This document shows, piece by piece, positions 26,606-36,577 of a DNA stretch of 64,000 nt. Where the stretch lies: NCBI RefSeq assembly GCF_001425025.1, contig NZ_LMDE01000013.1:191934-255933 (forward strand), in the 5' to 3' direction. The stretch is from Nocardioides sp. Root122 (GTDB lineage Bacteria > Actinomycetota > Actinomycetes > Propionibacteriales > Nocardioidaceae). The position numbers and the translations under genes are program-made. The stretch's first letter is position 1. Each line of letters begins with the position of its first letter. Under the pieces are notes generated by a model that was not told the DNA's origin, did not search any database, and worked only from the letters and a program-made list of their open reading frames with translations.

Positions 26606-27850
26606 TCAGGCGCGTACGGCGTCGCGCTGGCGCACGTGGAGCCGGGCCGAGACCAGCAGGATGGCGACCCCCGCCAGCGAGAGCAGCACACCGACGAGTG
26701 CCGGGGCCCGCAGGCCCCACCCGGCCGCGATGACCACACCGCCGAGCCAGGCGCCGAGGGCGTTGGCGATGTTGAGCGAGGCGTGGTTCATCGCCGCGCC
26801 GAGCGTCTGGGCGTCACCGGCGACGTCCATCAGGCGCAGCTGGAGGTTGATCACCAGGACCGAGCCCAGGGTGGTGATCAGGAAGGCGAAGGGCAGCGCC
26901 GCCCAGCCGTGGGGTGCGGCCAGCCAGAAGCCGAGCAGGGCCACCGCCATGCCGCTGCCCCCGATGATCAGGGAGCGGAAGATCGACCAGTCGGCCATGA
27001 TCCCGGCGACCCAGGTGCCGGCGACCATGCCGAGGCCGAAGCCCAGCAGGTAGATCGACACCGAGCGCTCCCCCAGCCCGGCCACGTCGGTCACGACGGG
27101 GGCGATGTAGGAGTAGACGGCGAACATGCCACCGAAGCCGACGGCGCCGGCCAGCAGGGTCAGCCACACCTGCGGCACCCGGAAGGCCGAGAGCTCGCGT
27201 CGACCGCTGGCCTCGGCGTCACCCGGGCACGACGGCACGAACCAGGCGACCAGCGCCAGCGTGACCAGGCCCAGCCCGGAGACGGCCCAGAAGGCGGCTC
27301 GCCACCCGAGCTCCTGCCCCAGCAGGGTGGCCGCCGGCACGCCGAGCACGTTGGCGACGGAGAGGCCGAGCATCACCTGCGAGACCGCACGCCCCTTGCG
27401 CGAGGGCCGGGCCATGCTCGCCGCGACCAGGGACGCGACGCCGAAGTAGGCGCCGTGCGGGAGGCCGGCGGCGAACCGCGCGACCATCAGCTGCTCGTAG
27501 GAGGTGGCCAGCGCGCTGATGCCGTTGCCGACCGCGAAGGCCGCCATCAGCGCGACGAGCAGGGCCCGGCGGGGCAGCCGGGCACCGAGGAAGGCGAGGA
27601 CCGGGGCACCCACCACGACCCCGACGGCGTACGCCGAGATCACGTGGCCGCCGGTGGGGATGCTGACGTCGACGCCGTCGGAGATCTGCGGCAGCAGGCC
27701 CATCGTCACGAACTCGGTGGTGCCGATCGCAAAACCGCCCATCCCGAGCGCGAGGACTGCCAGGCCGAAGTGGCGGGCGGTGACCGAGGGGACGTCGAGG
27801 TCGCCCGGCGCGTCGGGGGGCAGGTCCGTGGCGGTGGAGGTCGTGGTCAT
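26606..27850 (-). CDS. MFS transporter, arabinose-efflux/AraJ-like group
   Basis: 414 residues from the ATG at 27850 (MTTTSTATDLPPDAPGD). Twelve hydrophobic spans are discernible. The first, GLAVLALGMGGFAIGTTEFV, with the TTEFVxMGLLP signature, marks the DHA1/AraJ group; the loop 2-3 motif reads FLGARLPRRALLVALMA and span 5 has GVPAATLLGQELGWRAAFW. Such proteins usually export drugs or small metabolites by proton antiport. Substrate unknown. No regulator gene is adjacent. Confidence 0.88.
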   Translation of the reverse strand: MTTTSTATDLPPDAPGDLDVPSVTARHFGLAVLALGMGGFAIGTTEFVTMGLLPQISDGVDVSIPTGGHVISAYAVGVVVGAPVLAFLGARLPRRALLVALMAAFAVGNGISALATSYEQLMVARFAAGLPHGAYFGVASLVAASMARPSRKGRAVSQVMLGLSVANVLGVPAATLLGQELGWRAAFWAVSGLGLVTLALVAWFVPSCPGDAEASGRRELSAFRVPQVWLTLLAGAVGFGGMFAVYSYIAPVVTDVAGLGERSVSIYLLGFGLGMVAGTWVAGIMADWSIFRSLIIGGSGMAVALLGFWLAAPHGWAALPFAFLITTLGSVLVINLQLRLMDVAGDAQTLGAAMNHASLNIANALGAWLGGVVIAAGWGLRAPALVGVLLSLAGVAILLVSARLHVRQRDAVRA

Positions 27851-27923
27851 CACTGGTCGCAAGAGCGGGCGAGGCGGGTTTTGTTCCCCCGCACCGGCGC
27901 GCCGCCGGGACAGGTGGGCGAGA

Positions 27924-28613
27924 TCACGCCGCGTCGAGCGCGAGCGCGGCCGTGCCGGCCCGCCGCCGTTCCCACAGGTGCAGCGCGAGGTCCACCACTG
28001 TCTTGAGGCCCAGCAGCAGCACCACCGGCGCCAGCTGCTCGAGGCCGCTCGGGGTGTCGGCAGTGCCGACCGAGCGCATCGCGAGCCCGAAGCCCAGGAT
28101 GATCGCGACGTGCAGCACCAGCATGCGCGGGTAGGGCTGCCACATCGCGGTGCCCGGCGACACCACCCAGCGCTCGCCGCCGTCGTACCAGTTGAGCCAC
28201 AGCGAGCCCAGGTGGCTGAGCGCGAGGGCGAAGCCCGCGAGCAGCCAGGTGGCCGGGTGCAGCTCGCCACCGGCGAGGAAGGCCATCACGAAGGCGAAGA
28301 CGCCGTGGACGAGCGTGAAGATGCCGTAGTGCAGGGCGAAGAAGAAGGCCAGCGCGCCCGAGTCCGAGGCGTCGACCGGCTTGCCGTTCATCGTCATCCG
28401 CGGACCGCCGGGACGTCCCGCGCCCCGGGCGGTGCGCACCTTGACGATCGTGATCGCCCAGTAGGCGAGGTTCTCGATCCAGTAGACGACGAACACGTCG
28501 CCGACCGACATGTGCCCGGCCCACACCGCCCAGACCGGGAGGAGGTTGCCCAGCACCAGCCACAGCGAGGAGAGCAGGGGTGCCCGCGGCAACCCCTGCT
28601 CCCCCACTGTCAT
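27924..28613 (-). CDS. DUF6498-like integral membrane protein
   Basis: 229 residues with five to six predicted membrane spans, starting at the ATG at 28613. Recognisable segments are VGDVFVVYWIENLAYWAITI near the N-terminus, FFFALHYGIFTLVHGVFAFV in the middle and VVLLLGLKTVVDLALHLWE at the end; these fit the DUF6498 family as I remember it. Family function is unknown. It lies 23 bp downstream of icd on the same strand and could be cotranscribed with it. Confidence 0.6.
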   Translation of the reverse strand: MTVGEQGLPRAPLLSSLWLVLGNLLPVWAVWAGHMSVGDVFVVYWIENLAYWAITIVKVRTARGAGRPGGPRMTMNGKPVDASDSGALAFFFALHYGIFTLVHGVFAFVMAFLAGGELHPATWLLAGFALALSHLGSLWLNWYDGGERWVVSPGTAMWQPYPRMLVLHVAIILGFGLAMRSVGTADTPSGLEQLAPVVLLLGLKTVVDLALHLWERRRAGTAALALDAA

Positions 28614-28636
28614 GCGGTCGTGCTCCTCGCGCGGGC

Positions 28637-30850
<2,214 letters not shown>

Positions 30851-30898
30851 GGGTAGGACAGCTCCTGGGTGATCGTCTGGTGGATCGGGTGGGGCATA

Positions 30899-30916
30899 AC
30901 TCTTGACGTCAAGATA
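30899..30916. promoter_or_regulatory. palindromic operator-like site upstream of icd
   Basis: TCTTGACGTCAAGA at 30901-30914 is a perfect 14-bp palindrome about 50 bp before the icd start codon. Read on the minus strand the 16 bases TATCTTGACGTCAAGA are identical to part of the larger palindrome at 36538-36563. The palindrome contains TTGACG on both strands and may overlap a -35. The cognate regulator is not identifiable here. Confidence 0.55.
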
Positions 30917-31030
30917 CCTGACGCCTGATCACGTGGCGACTCGCCTACCCTCGCACCCCCATCTCCGCGCGGCTAGGCTTCGCGTGGCCTACGCGGGGTA
31001 CGGCCCACGACTCTGGAGGAGCAGCTCGTC

Positions 31031-32131
31031 ATGAGCGACATCGTCGAAGACACACCGACCACCGGTCAGAAGTTCACCGCCGAGCTGCTGGGCACCTTCG
31101 TGCTCGTGTTCTTCGGCTGTGGCGCCTTCTTGATGAGCGGCGGCGACTACGTCGCGACCGGCCTCACCTTCGGCCTCACGGTCGTGGTGATGGCCTACGC
31201 CGTCGGCCGGATCTCGGGCGGCCACTTCAACCCGGCCGTGACGCTGGGCGCCGTCCTCGGCGGCCGCCTGCCGTGGAACCAGGTCGGCATCTACATGGCC
31301 GCCCAGCTCCTCGGCGGCCTCCTCGCCGGCGCGGCACTCTTCGGCCTGATGCACGGCTTCGAGGGCTTCACCGCCGAGGGGCGGATGGGGCAGAACTCCT
31401 TCGGCGACCAGGGCTCGGGCTATGCCTGGTGGGCCGCGCTGCTGCTCGAGACCCTGCTCACCGCGGTCTTCCTGTGGGTGATCCTCGCGGTGACCGACGA
31501 GCGCAACGAGGTCAACGTGGCCCTCGGCCCGCTGGCCATCGGCCTCGCCCTGGCGATGATCCACTTCGCCTCGATGGGCGCCACCGGCACGTCGGTCAAC
31601 CCGGCCCGCTCCATCGGCGTCGGCGTCTTCGCCGGCACCGACGCGATCGTCCAGCTCTGGCTGTTCGTCGTCGCCCCACTGCTCGGGGCCGCCGTCGCCG
31701 GACTCACCTACCCCCTCCTCTTCGGCCAGGGCGCCGCAGCGGTCGCCGGCTCCGGCCTCTCGTTCGGCGGCGGCCGCAAGGACCAGTTCGTCCCCGGCAA
31801 CTACGAGGCCCAGTGGAACCAGGGCCAGCAGGGCGGCTGGGGCCAGCCCGGCTCCGCCTGGGGCGCTCCCCCGCAGCAGCAGTGGGGACAGCCCCAGCAG
31901 CCGCAGCAGCAGCCCGACCCCTACGGCGCTCCGCAGGGCCAGCCGCAGCCCGGCCAGCCCGGTCAGTGGGGGCAGCCCGCCCCCCAGCAGCCGCAGCAGC
32001 AGCCCGGTCAGCCCGGTCAGTGGGGCGCTCCCCCGGCCCAGCCGCAGCAGCCCGGCCAGAGCGCGCCCGGGCACTGGGGCAACCCCGAGGGCGACGACGA
32101 CGGCCGGACCCAGGTCCGCCGACCCGACTAG
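31031..32131 (+). CDS. aquaporin (MIP family) with long Gln/Pro/Gly-rich tail
   Basis: 366 residues; GGAGGAG precedes the ATG. Residues ~15-240 form the six-span channel with both NPA loops, GGHFNPAVTLG and TGTSVNPARSIG, the second followed by the Arg of the selectivity filter as in AqpZ-type water channels. An insertion (EGFTAEGRMGQNSFGDQG) lies in the first extracellular half. The remaining ~115 residues are a cytoplasmic low-complexity tail rich in Gln, Pro, Gly and Trp with approximate repeats of QPGQPGQWG. The tail is unusual for aquaporins. Its TAG stop overlaps the stop of the convergent lipoprotein gene as CTAG. Confidence 0.9.
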   Translation: MSDIVEDTPTTGQKFTAELLGTFVLVFFGCGAFLMSGGDYVATGLTFGLTVVVMAYAVGRISGGHFNPAVTLGAVLGGRLPWNQVGIYMAAQLLGGLLAGAALFGLMHGFEGFTAEGRMGQNSFGDQGSGYAWWAALLLETLLTAVFLWVILAVTDERNEVNVALGPLAIGLALAMIHFASMGATGTSVNPARSIGVGVFAGTDAIVQLWLFVVAPLLGAAVAGLTYPLLFGQGAAAVAGSGLSFGGGRKDQFVPGNYEAQWNQGQQGGWGQPGSAWGAPPQQQWGQPQQPQQQPDPYGAPQGQPQPGQPGQWGQPAPQQPQQQPGQPGQWGAPPAQPQQPGQSAPGHWGNPEGDDDGRTQVRRPD

Positions 32132-32871
32132 TCCCCGGACCGGTCCCTGGTCGCCACCCAGCCCGCGTCGAGGTCCACGACGCTGACGAGGCCGGCGCCC
32201 TTCTCGTACACCGTGCGGGTCGTGGCGCCGGCCTCGCTCCATCCGGTGCCGGCGGAGCCGGTCTGCAGCACCTGCACCATCTCCTGCGACTGGTCCTCCA
32301 CCCGGATCGGCGCCTCGGGCAGCCCCGGCACGACGTAGGCGAGCCAGCCGTCGCCGAGGCGGGGGTGCGCCGGCATCGCCAGCCCGGCCTCCGCGCCGTT
32401 CTCACCCGCGCGCCAGTCGACACCCCCGGCGTCGTCGTCCCCGTCGGCGCCGACCAGCCAGACGTTCCCGTCCTCGTCCTGGGCGTAGAAGGACGTCTCC
32501 CGGGTGGTGTCGCCGTCGATGTCCGTCGTGGTGCGTACGCCGGTCGCGTCGAGGCCGGCGACCGAGGTGGTGTCGTCGAGCACCTCGGCCGAGATCGTGC
32601 CGACGCTGCGTCCGGCGTCGGTCACCTCGTAGCGCCAGGTGGCTCCGGCCTCGAGCGGGAGCCACGGGTTGTCGACCACGTCGACGAAGTCGTCCGGGTC
32701 GGGCGTCGGCGTCGGGATGACCAGGCCGTTGATGCCCGGGGAGTCGTAGGGCTGGGGCTGGCCGATCCCCGCGCAGCCCGACAGGGCGCCGACGAGCGCG
32801 AGGGCCGAGGTCGCCCGCACGAGGCCACGCGTCGAGGGGCGGCGGAGGTCTCGCAGCATGGGCGCCAGCAT
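32128..32871 (-). CDS. putative lipoprotein
   Basis: 247 residues if started at the ATG at 32871; a second ATG four codons on is equally good. The N-terminus is basic, then hydrophobic, ending in the lipobox LSGC near residue 33, followed by a Pro/Asp-rich linker (PTPTPDPDDFVD). The mature part begins VDNPWLPLEAGATWRYEVTD, a beta-rich pattern seen in many actinobacterial secreted proteins. No enzymatic motif is visible. It is divergent from mdh and ends in a 4-bp CTAG overlap with the aquaporin gene. Confidence 0.7.
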   Translation of the reverse strand: MLAPMLRDLRRPSTRGLVRATSALALVGALSGCAGIGQPQPYDSPGINGLVIPTPTPDPDDFVDVVDNPWLPLEAGATWRYEVTDAGRSVGTISAEVLDDTTSVAGLDATGVRTTTDIDGDTTRETSFYAQDEDGNVWLVGADGDDDAGGVDWRAGENGAEAGLAMPAHPRLGDGWLAYVVPGLPEAPIRVEDQSQEMVQVLQTGSAGTGWSEAGATTRTVYEKGAGLVSVVDLDAGWVATRDRSGD

Positions 32872-32912
32872 GCCATCCGCCGACCAGCCGCCGGCCGCGG
32901 ATCCGGCGCTGC

Positions 32913-32939
32913 TAGCGTCAGCGGGACACCACGTCCCGC
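32913..32939 (+). promoter_or_regulatory. candidate mdh -10 and 5' leader hairpin
   Basis: TAGCGT at 32913-32918 is a possible -10. It is followed directly by GCGGGAC (32921-32927), loop ACCAC and GTCCCGC (32933-32939), a perfect 7-bp stem that would start the mdh leader just before its ribosome-binding site. The role of the hairpin is unknown; it could stabilise the mRNA or be a protein site. Confidence 0.35.
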
Positions 32940-32958
32940 CTCACGAGGAGTACCCACT

Positions 32959-33945
32959 GTGACCTCCGAACCCCTGAAGGTTGCCGTCACCGGCGCCGCC
33001 GGCCAGATCGGCTACAGCCTGCTCTTCCGCCTCGCCAGCGGCGCGCTGGCCGCAGACCGCCCCATCGAGCTGCGGCTGCTCGAGATCGAGCCCGCCCTCA
33101 AGGCGCTCGAGGGCGTCGTGATGGAGCTCGACGACTGCGCGTTCCCGAACCTGGCCGGCGTCCAGATCGGCTCGGACGCCGAGAAGATCTTCGACGGCGT
33201 CAACCTCGCCCTGCTCGTCGGCGCCCGCCCGCGCGGCCCCGGCATGGAGCGCGGCGACCTGCTCTCCGCCAACGGCGCGATCTTCACCGCGCAGGGCAAG
33301 GCCCTCAACGCGGTCGCAGCCGACGACGTGCGCATCGGTGTCACCGGCAACCCGGCCAACACCAACGCCCTCATCGCGATGACCAACGCGCCCGACATCC
33401 CGCGCGAGCGCTTCTCCGCGCTGACCCGCCTCGACCACAACCGTGCGATCTCGCAGCTCGCGGCCAAGACCGGCGCCAAGGTCACCGACATCTCGAAGAT
33501 GACGATCTGGGGCAACCACTCCGCCACCCAGTACCCCGACCTGTTCCACGCCGAGGTCAACGGCCAGAACGCCGCCGAGCTGGTCGGTGACCAGGCCTGG
33601 CTCGAGAACGACTTCATCCCGACCGTCGCCAAGCGCGGTGCCGCGATCATCGACGCGCGCGGCTCGTCCTCGGCCGCCTCGGCTGCGTCGGCCACGATCG
33701 ACGCCGCGCGCGACTGGCTCTTCGGCTCGGCGAAGGACGACTGGGTCTCCATGGCCGTCGTCTCCCACGGCGAGTACGGCGTGCCCGAGGGCCTGATCTC
33801 CTCGTTCCCCGTCACCACCTCCGGTGGCGACTGGTCCATCGTGGAAGGTCTCGAGATCGACGACTTCTCCCGTGCCCGCATCGACGCCTCCACCGCGGAG
33901 CTCGCCGAGGAGCGCACGGCGGTCACCGAGCTCGGCCTCATCTGA
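32959..33945 (+). CDS. mdh: malate dehydrogenase
   Basis: 328 residues from the GTG at 32959, preceded by GAGGAG. NAD binding: VAVTGAAGQIGYSLLFRLAS; substrate arginine loop VGARPRGPGMERGDLL; NPANTNALIAM; and the catalytic histidine in IWGNHSATQYPDL. The length and the motifs match the cytosolic-type MDH of high-GC Gram-positives. It interconverts malate and oxaloacetate in the TCA cycle. A strong bidirectional terminator follows. Confidence 0.97.
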   Translation: MTSEPLKVAVTGAAGQIGYSLLFRLASGALAADRPIELRLLEIEPALKALEGVVMELDDCAFPNLAGVQIGSDAEKIFDGVNLALLVGARPRGPGMERGDLLSANGAIFTAQGKALNAVAADDVRIGVTGNPANTNALIAMTNAPDIPRERFSALTRLDHNRAISQLAAKTGAKVTDISKMTIWGNHSATQYPDLFHAEVNGQNAAELVGDQAWLENDFIPTVAKRGAAIIDARGSSSAASAASATIDAARDWLFGSAKDDWVSMAVVSHGEYGVPEGLISSFPVTTSGGDWSIVEGLEIDDFSRARIDASTAELAEERTAVTELGLI

Positions 33946-33964
33946 GGGCGACACGTTCCAGCCT

Positions 33965-34002
33965 CGACGGCCGGGCCCCCCACCGGGGGTGCCCGGCCGT
34001 CG
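33965..34002. terminator. bidirectional terminator between mdh and the DUF3017 gene
   Basis: CGACGGCCGGGC (33965-33976) and GCCCGGCCGTCG (33991-34002) form a perfect 12-bp stem with a GC-rich inner part. It lies 20 bp after the mdh stop and 18 bp after the end of the convergent gene, so it can serve both. Confidence 0.8.
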
Positions 34003-34020
34003 TGCGTCAGGAGTCGTGCG

Positions 34021-34401
34021 TCAGAAGCCCGGCTGGTCCGGGATCGAGGTCGCCAGGAAGATCAGCGCGCCGCCCAGCACCGCCAGGACGACCGCGTCGA
34101 GCACCTTGTGGCGTACGGCGAGCATGCCCGCGTCGCGGCGCCGCAGCACCAGGCGGACGAGCGCGGCGAAGACCAGCGCGCCGCCCATCAGGCGGATGCC
34201 GGTGCGCCACTCGTCGAGGGCCACGACGACCATGGCGGCGGCGACGACGCCGAGGACGAGCAGGTAGAACGCGCCTCCGATGGTCGAGGGGTAGCGCCGC
34301 GGCTCGTCGGGGTCGACCGGCTCCGCCGAGACGGGCTCGACCGACTCGGGCGGCTCGATCGGACGTCGTTCGACGGGCTCGTCGCGCTCCGGGTCGGTCA
34401 T
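34021..34401 (-). CDS. DUF3017 domain membrane protein
   Basis: 126 residues. The first ~35 are acidic and Pro/Glu-rich; three hydrophobic spans follow, including IGGAFYLLVLGVVAAAMVVV and VRHKVLDAVVLAVLGGALIF. The RTGIRLMGGALVFAALVRLV segment between them is characteristic of DUF3017 proteins, which in actinobacteria are commonly encoded next to folD, as here (one base between folD stop side and this start). Function is unknown. It starts directly after folD on the same strand. Confidence 0.8.
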   Translation of the reverse strand: MTDPERDEPVERRPIEPPESVEPVSAEPVDPDEPRRYPSTIGGAFYLLVLGVVAAAMVVVALDEWRTGIRLMGGALVFAALVRLVLRRRDAGMLAVRHKVLDAVVLAVLGGALIFLATSIPDQPGF

Positions 34402-34402
34402 G

Positions 34403-35251
34403 TCAGGACCGGACGGACTTCTCGGCGATCTCCACGATGTTGGTGAGCAGCATCGCGCGGGTCATCGGACCGACGCCCTTGGGGTTGGGCGAGACCCATC
34501 CGGCGACGTCCCACACGTCGGGGTGCACGTCACCGGTGACCTTGCCGTCCACGCGGGAGACGCCCACGTCGAGGACGGCCGCGCCGGGCTTGACCATGTC
34601 CGCGGTCACGATGCCGGGCACCCCTGCGGCGGCGACCACGATGTCCGCGTTGCGCACGTGGGCGGCCAGGTCGCGGGTGCCGGTGTGGCACAGGGTGACG
34701 GTGGCGTTCTCCGAGCGGCGGGTGAGCAGCAGGCCGAGCGGACGGCCCACGGTGATGCCACGGCCGATGACCACGACCTCCGCGCCGGCGATCTCGACGC
34801 CGTGGCGGCGGAGCAGCTCGATGGACCCCACCGGGGTGCAGGGCAGCGGACCGGCCTCGCCGAGCACGAGCTTGCCGAGGTTGGTGGGGTGCAGGCCGTC
34901 GACGTCCTTGTCGGGGTCGACGCGCGAGAGCAGGGCGAACTCGTCGAGCCCGGTGGGCTGCTGGACGATGAACCCCGTGCAGGCCTCGTCGGCGTTGAGC
35001 TCGTCGATCACGGCCTCCACCTCGGCCTGGGTGGCGGTGGCGGGCAGGTCGCGCCGGATGGACGTGATGCCGATCTCCGCGCAGTCCTTGTGCTTCGCGC
35101 CGACGTACCAGTGGGAGCCGGGGTCGTCGCCGACGAGCACGGTGCCCAGGCCCGGGGTCACCCCCTGCTCCCGCAGCGCGGCCACGCGCTCGGTGAGCTC
35201 CGCCTTGATCGTCTTGAGGGTGGCTGCGCCGTCGAGGGTCTGTGCCGTCAC
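34403..35251 (-). CDS. folD: bifunctional methylenetetrahydrofolate dehydrogenase/cyclohydrolase
   Basis: 282 residues from the GTG at 35251 (VTAQTLDGAATLKTIKAEL). The catalytic Tyr/Lys motif is YVGAKHKDCAEIG near residue 50; DKDVDGLHPTNLG, PCTPVGSIELLR, the NADP loop VVIGRGITVGRPLG and VGPMTRAMLLTN are all present. It interconverts methylene-, methenyl- and formyl-tetrahydrofolate, supplying formyl groups to the PurH and PurN encoded nearby. The usual VQLPLP motif reads VQQPTG here (FIVQQPTGLDEF), a departure from the family pattern. Confidence 0.94.
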   Translation of the reverse strand: MTAQTLDGAATLKTIKAELTERVAALREQGVTPGLGTVLVGDDPGSHWYVGAKHKDCAEIGITSIRRDLPATATQAEVEAVIDELNADEACTGFIVQQPTGLDEFALLSRVDPDKDVDGLHPTNLGKLVLGEAGPLPCTPVGSIELLRRHGVEIAGAEVVVIGRGITVGRPLGLLLTRRSENATVTLCHTGTRDLAAHVRNADIVVAAAGVPGIVTADMVKPGAAVLDVGVSRVDGKVTGDVHPDVWDVAGWVSPNPKGVGPMTRAMLLTNIVEIAEKSVRS

Positions 35252-35277
35252 GCGGGCCAGTCTAGGGACGCCCCGGC

Positions 35278-36522
35278 TCACACCCCGACCGGCGCCCCGA
35301 TCTTCACGAGGTGCCGCTCGGCGGCGCGTGCCGCCGGGTGGGCCACCACGGCAGCGGTGACACCGATCAGCGCGATCACGATCCAGCCCGGCGTGCCGAC
35401 CTGGAGCGCGAGCCAGGTGTAGAGCGCCGGGAAGATGATCGGCTCGATCTGGTAGCCCAGCCCCCACACGCCCTGGTAGTCGCCGAGGCGGCGGTGGTCG
35501 GAGAGCTCGCTCGTGAAGGACCAGTCCGCCGCCGACTGCCACAGCTCCGCACCTGTGATCGTCACGTGGCCGATCCAGATCAGCAGGATCGAGACCCAGC
35601 CGACCGTCTCGTGGGTCCACGCGATCAGGCCGCACGACACGATGAACGCCCAGCCCGACCAGCGCACCGCACGCAGCGACCCGTCGACGGAGTCGGCCAC
35701 CCGGCTGGCCCGGACCTGGAGCAGCACGGCCAGGACGGTGTTGGTGCCGAAGAGCCACGCCAGCAGCGCAGGCGGGGCGTCCGTGCGCTCCACCAGCCAC
35801 AGCGGCACGACCACGTTGAGCAGCACCTGGTTGGACGACAGCACGCCGTTGCAGACGCTGAGCACGACGTAGCCGGGGTTGCGCCAGGCCGGCGGCGCGA
35901 CGCTGCTGGGGTCGTCGCCGTCGGCGACCGGGAGCTGTCGGGCGATGACCGGCAGCACGGTGGCGATCAGCAGCGCATTGAGCACGAGCAGCGCCCCGGT
36001 GACGAACGGGATGAGGCGTACGGCGTCGAGGCCGAGGCCCAGCGCCACACCGCTCGCGCCCGCGCCGAGCGTGTAGCCGACGTTGCGGGCCGCCCGCATG
36101 TAGGCCAGGGCACGCACCCGCACGTCACGCGGGAACACCGCGATCCGGTAGACGTTGCGTGCGTTGCGGCCGGCGGTCTCGAAGATCGCCAGCACGCTCA
36201 GCATCAGGACGAAGGTGACCATCCCGCCGATGAGCGGCCAGGCGAGGTAGAGCGCGGCCTCCACGGCGCTGGCGAGTGCCCACAGCGGCTTGGCGCCCAC
36301 CCGGTCCGCGAGCCTGCCCATCGGCAGCTGGAGCAGCAGGGTGACGCCGGCCGCGATGGACATGCCGAGGCCGACCTCCGCGCCGGACAGCCCGACGACC
36401 TTCGTGAAGTAGACGGCCGTCCCGGTGAGGAACGTCCCCGTCGCGAAGGCCGACAGCACGCACTGCCAGACCAGGTCCCGCTCGAGCTTCGTCGGCGGGA
36501 GGATCCGCTGCCACCAGCGCAC
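35278..36522 (-). CDS. MFS transporter
   Basis: 414 residues from the GTG at 36522. Twelve hydrophobic spans are visible. The loop 2-3 motif is QLPMGRLADRVGAKPLWALA, close to the MFS consensus GxLaDrxGrk. The first span segment ATGTFLTGTAVYFTKVVGLS and the QVLLNVVVPLWLVERTDAPP region suggest the multidrug/efflux type; the substrate is unknown. A 26-bp perfect palindrome 16 bp before the start implies regulation by a dimeric repressor that may also act on icd. Confidence 0.85.
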   Translation of the reverse strand: MRWWQRILPPTKLERDLVWQCVLSAFATGTFLTGTAVYFTKVVGLSGAEVGLGMSIAAGVTLLLQLPMGRLADRVGAKPLWALASAVEAALYLAWPLIGGMVTFVLMLSVLAIFETAGRNARNVYRIAVFPRDVRVRALAYMRAARNVGYTLGAGASGVALGLGLDAVRLIPFVTGALLVLNALLIATVLPVIARQLPVADGDDPSSVAPPAWRNPGYVVLSVCNGVLSSNQVLLNVVVPLWLVERTDAPPALLAWLFGTNTVLAVLLQVRASRVADSVDGSLRAVRWSGWAFIVSCGLIAWTHETVGWVSILLIWIGHVTITGAELWQSAADWSFTSELSDHRRLGDYQGVWGLGYQIEPIIFPALYTWLALQVGTPGWIVIALIGVTAAVVAHPAARAAERHLVKIGAPVGV

Positions 36523-36537
36523 GTCGTACCCCCTCAG

Positions 36538-36563
36538 ATGTTATCTTGACGTCAAGATAACAT
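36538..36563. promoter_or_regulatory. 26-bp perfect palindrome upstream of the MFS gene
   Basis: The 26 bases are a perfect inverted repeat around TCTTGACGTCAAGA (36544-36557), extended outward by TTA/TAA and ATG/CAT. On the minus strand TAACAT inside it could be a -10. It lies 16 bp before the GTG start and 15 bp after the purH stop side, so it most likely controls the MFS gene. The core is identical to the site upstream of icd at 30901-30914. Confidence 0.7.
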
Positions 36564-36577
36564 CGCTGGCGCGTCCC

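Noticed and set aside
30901..30914. TTGACG inside the icd palindrome as a simple -35 element
   Set aside because: No -10-like hexamer follows at 16-19 bp on the icd strand, so I treat it as an operator and not as a promoter.
31860..32060. Repeated CAG/CAGCCC-rich DNA that might be read as a repeat array
   Set aside because: It encodes the Gln/Pro-rich aquaporin tail in frame; unit length and spacing are irregular, so it is not a CRISPR or other DNA-level array.
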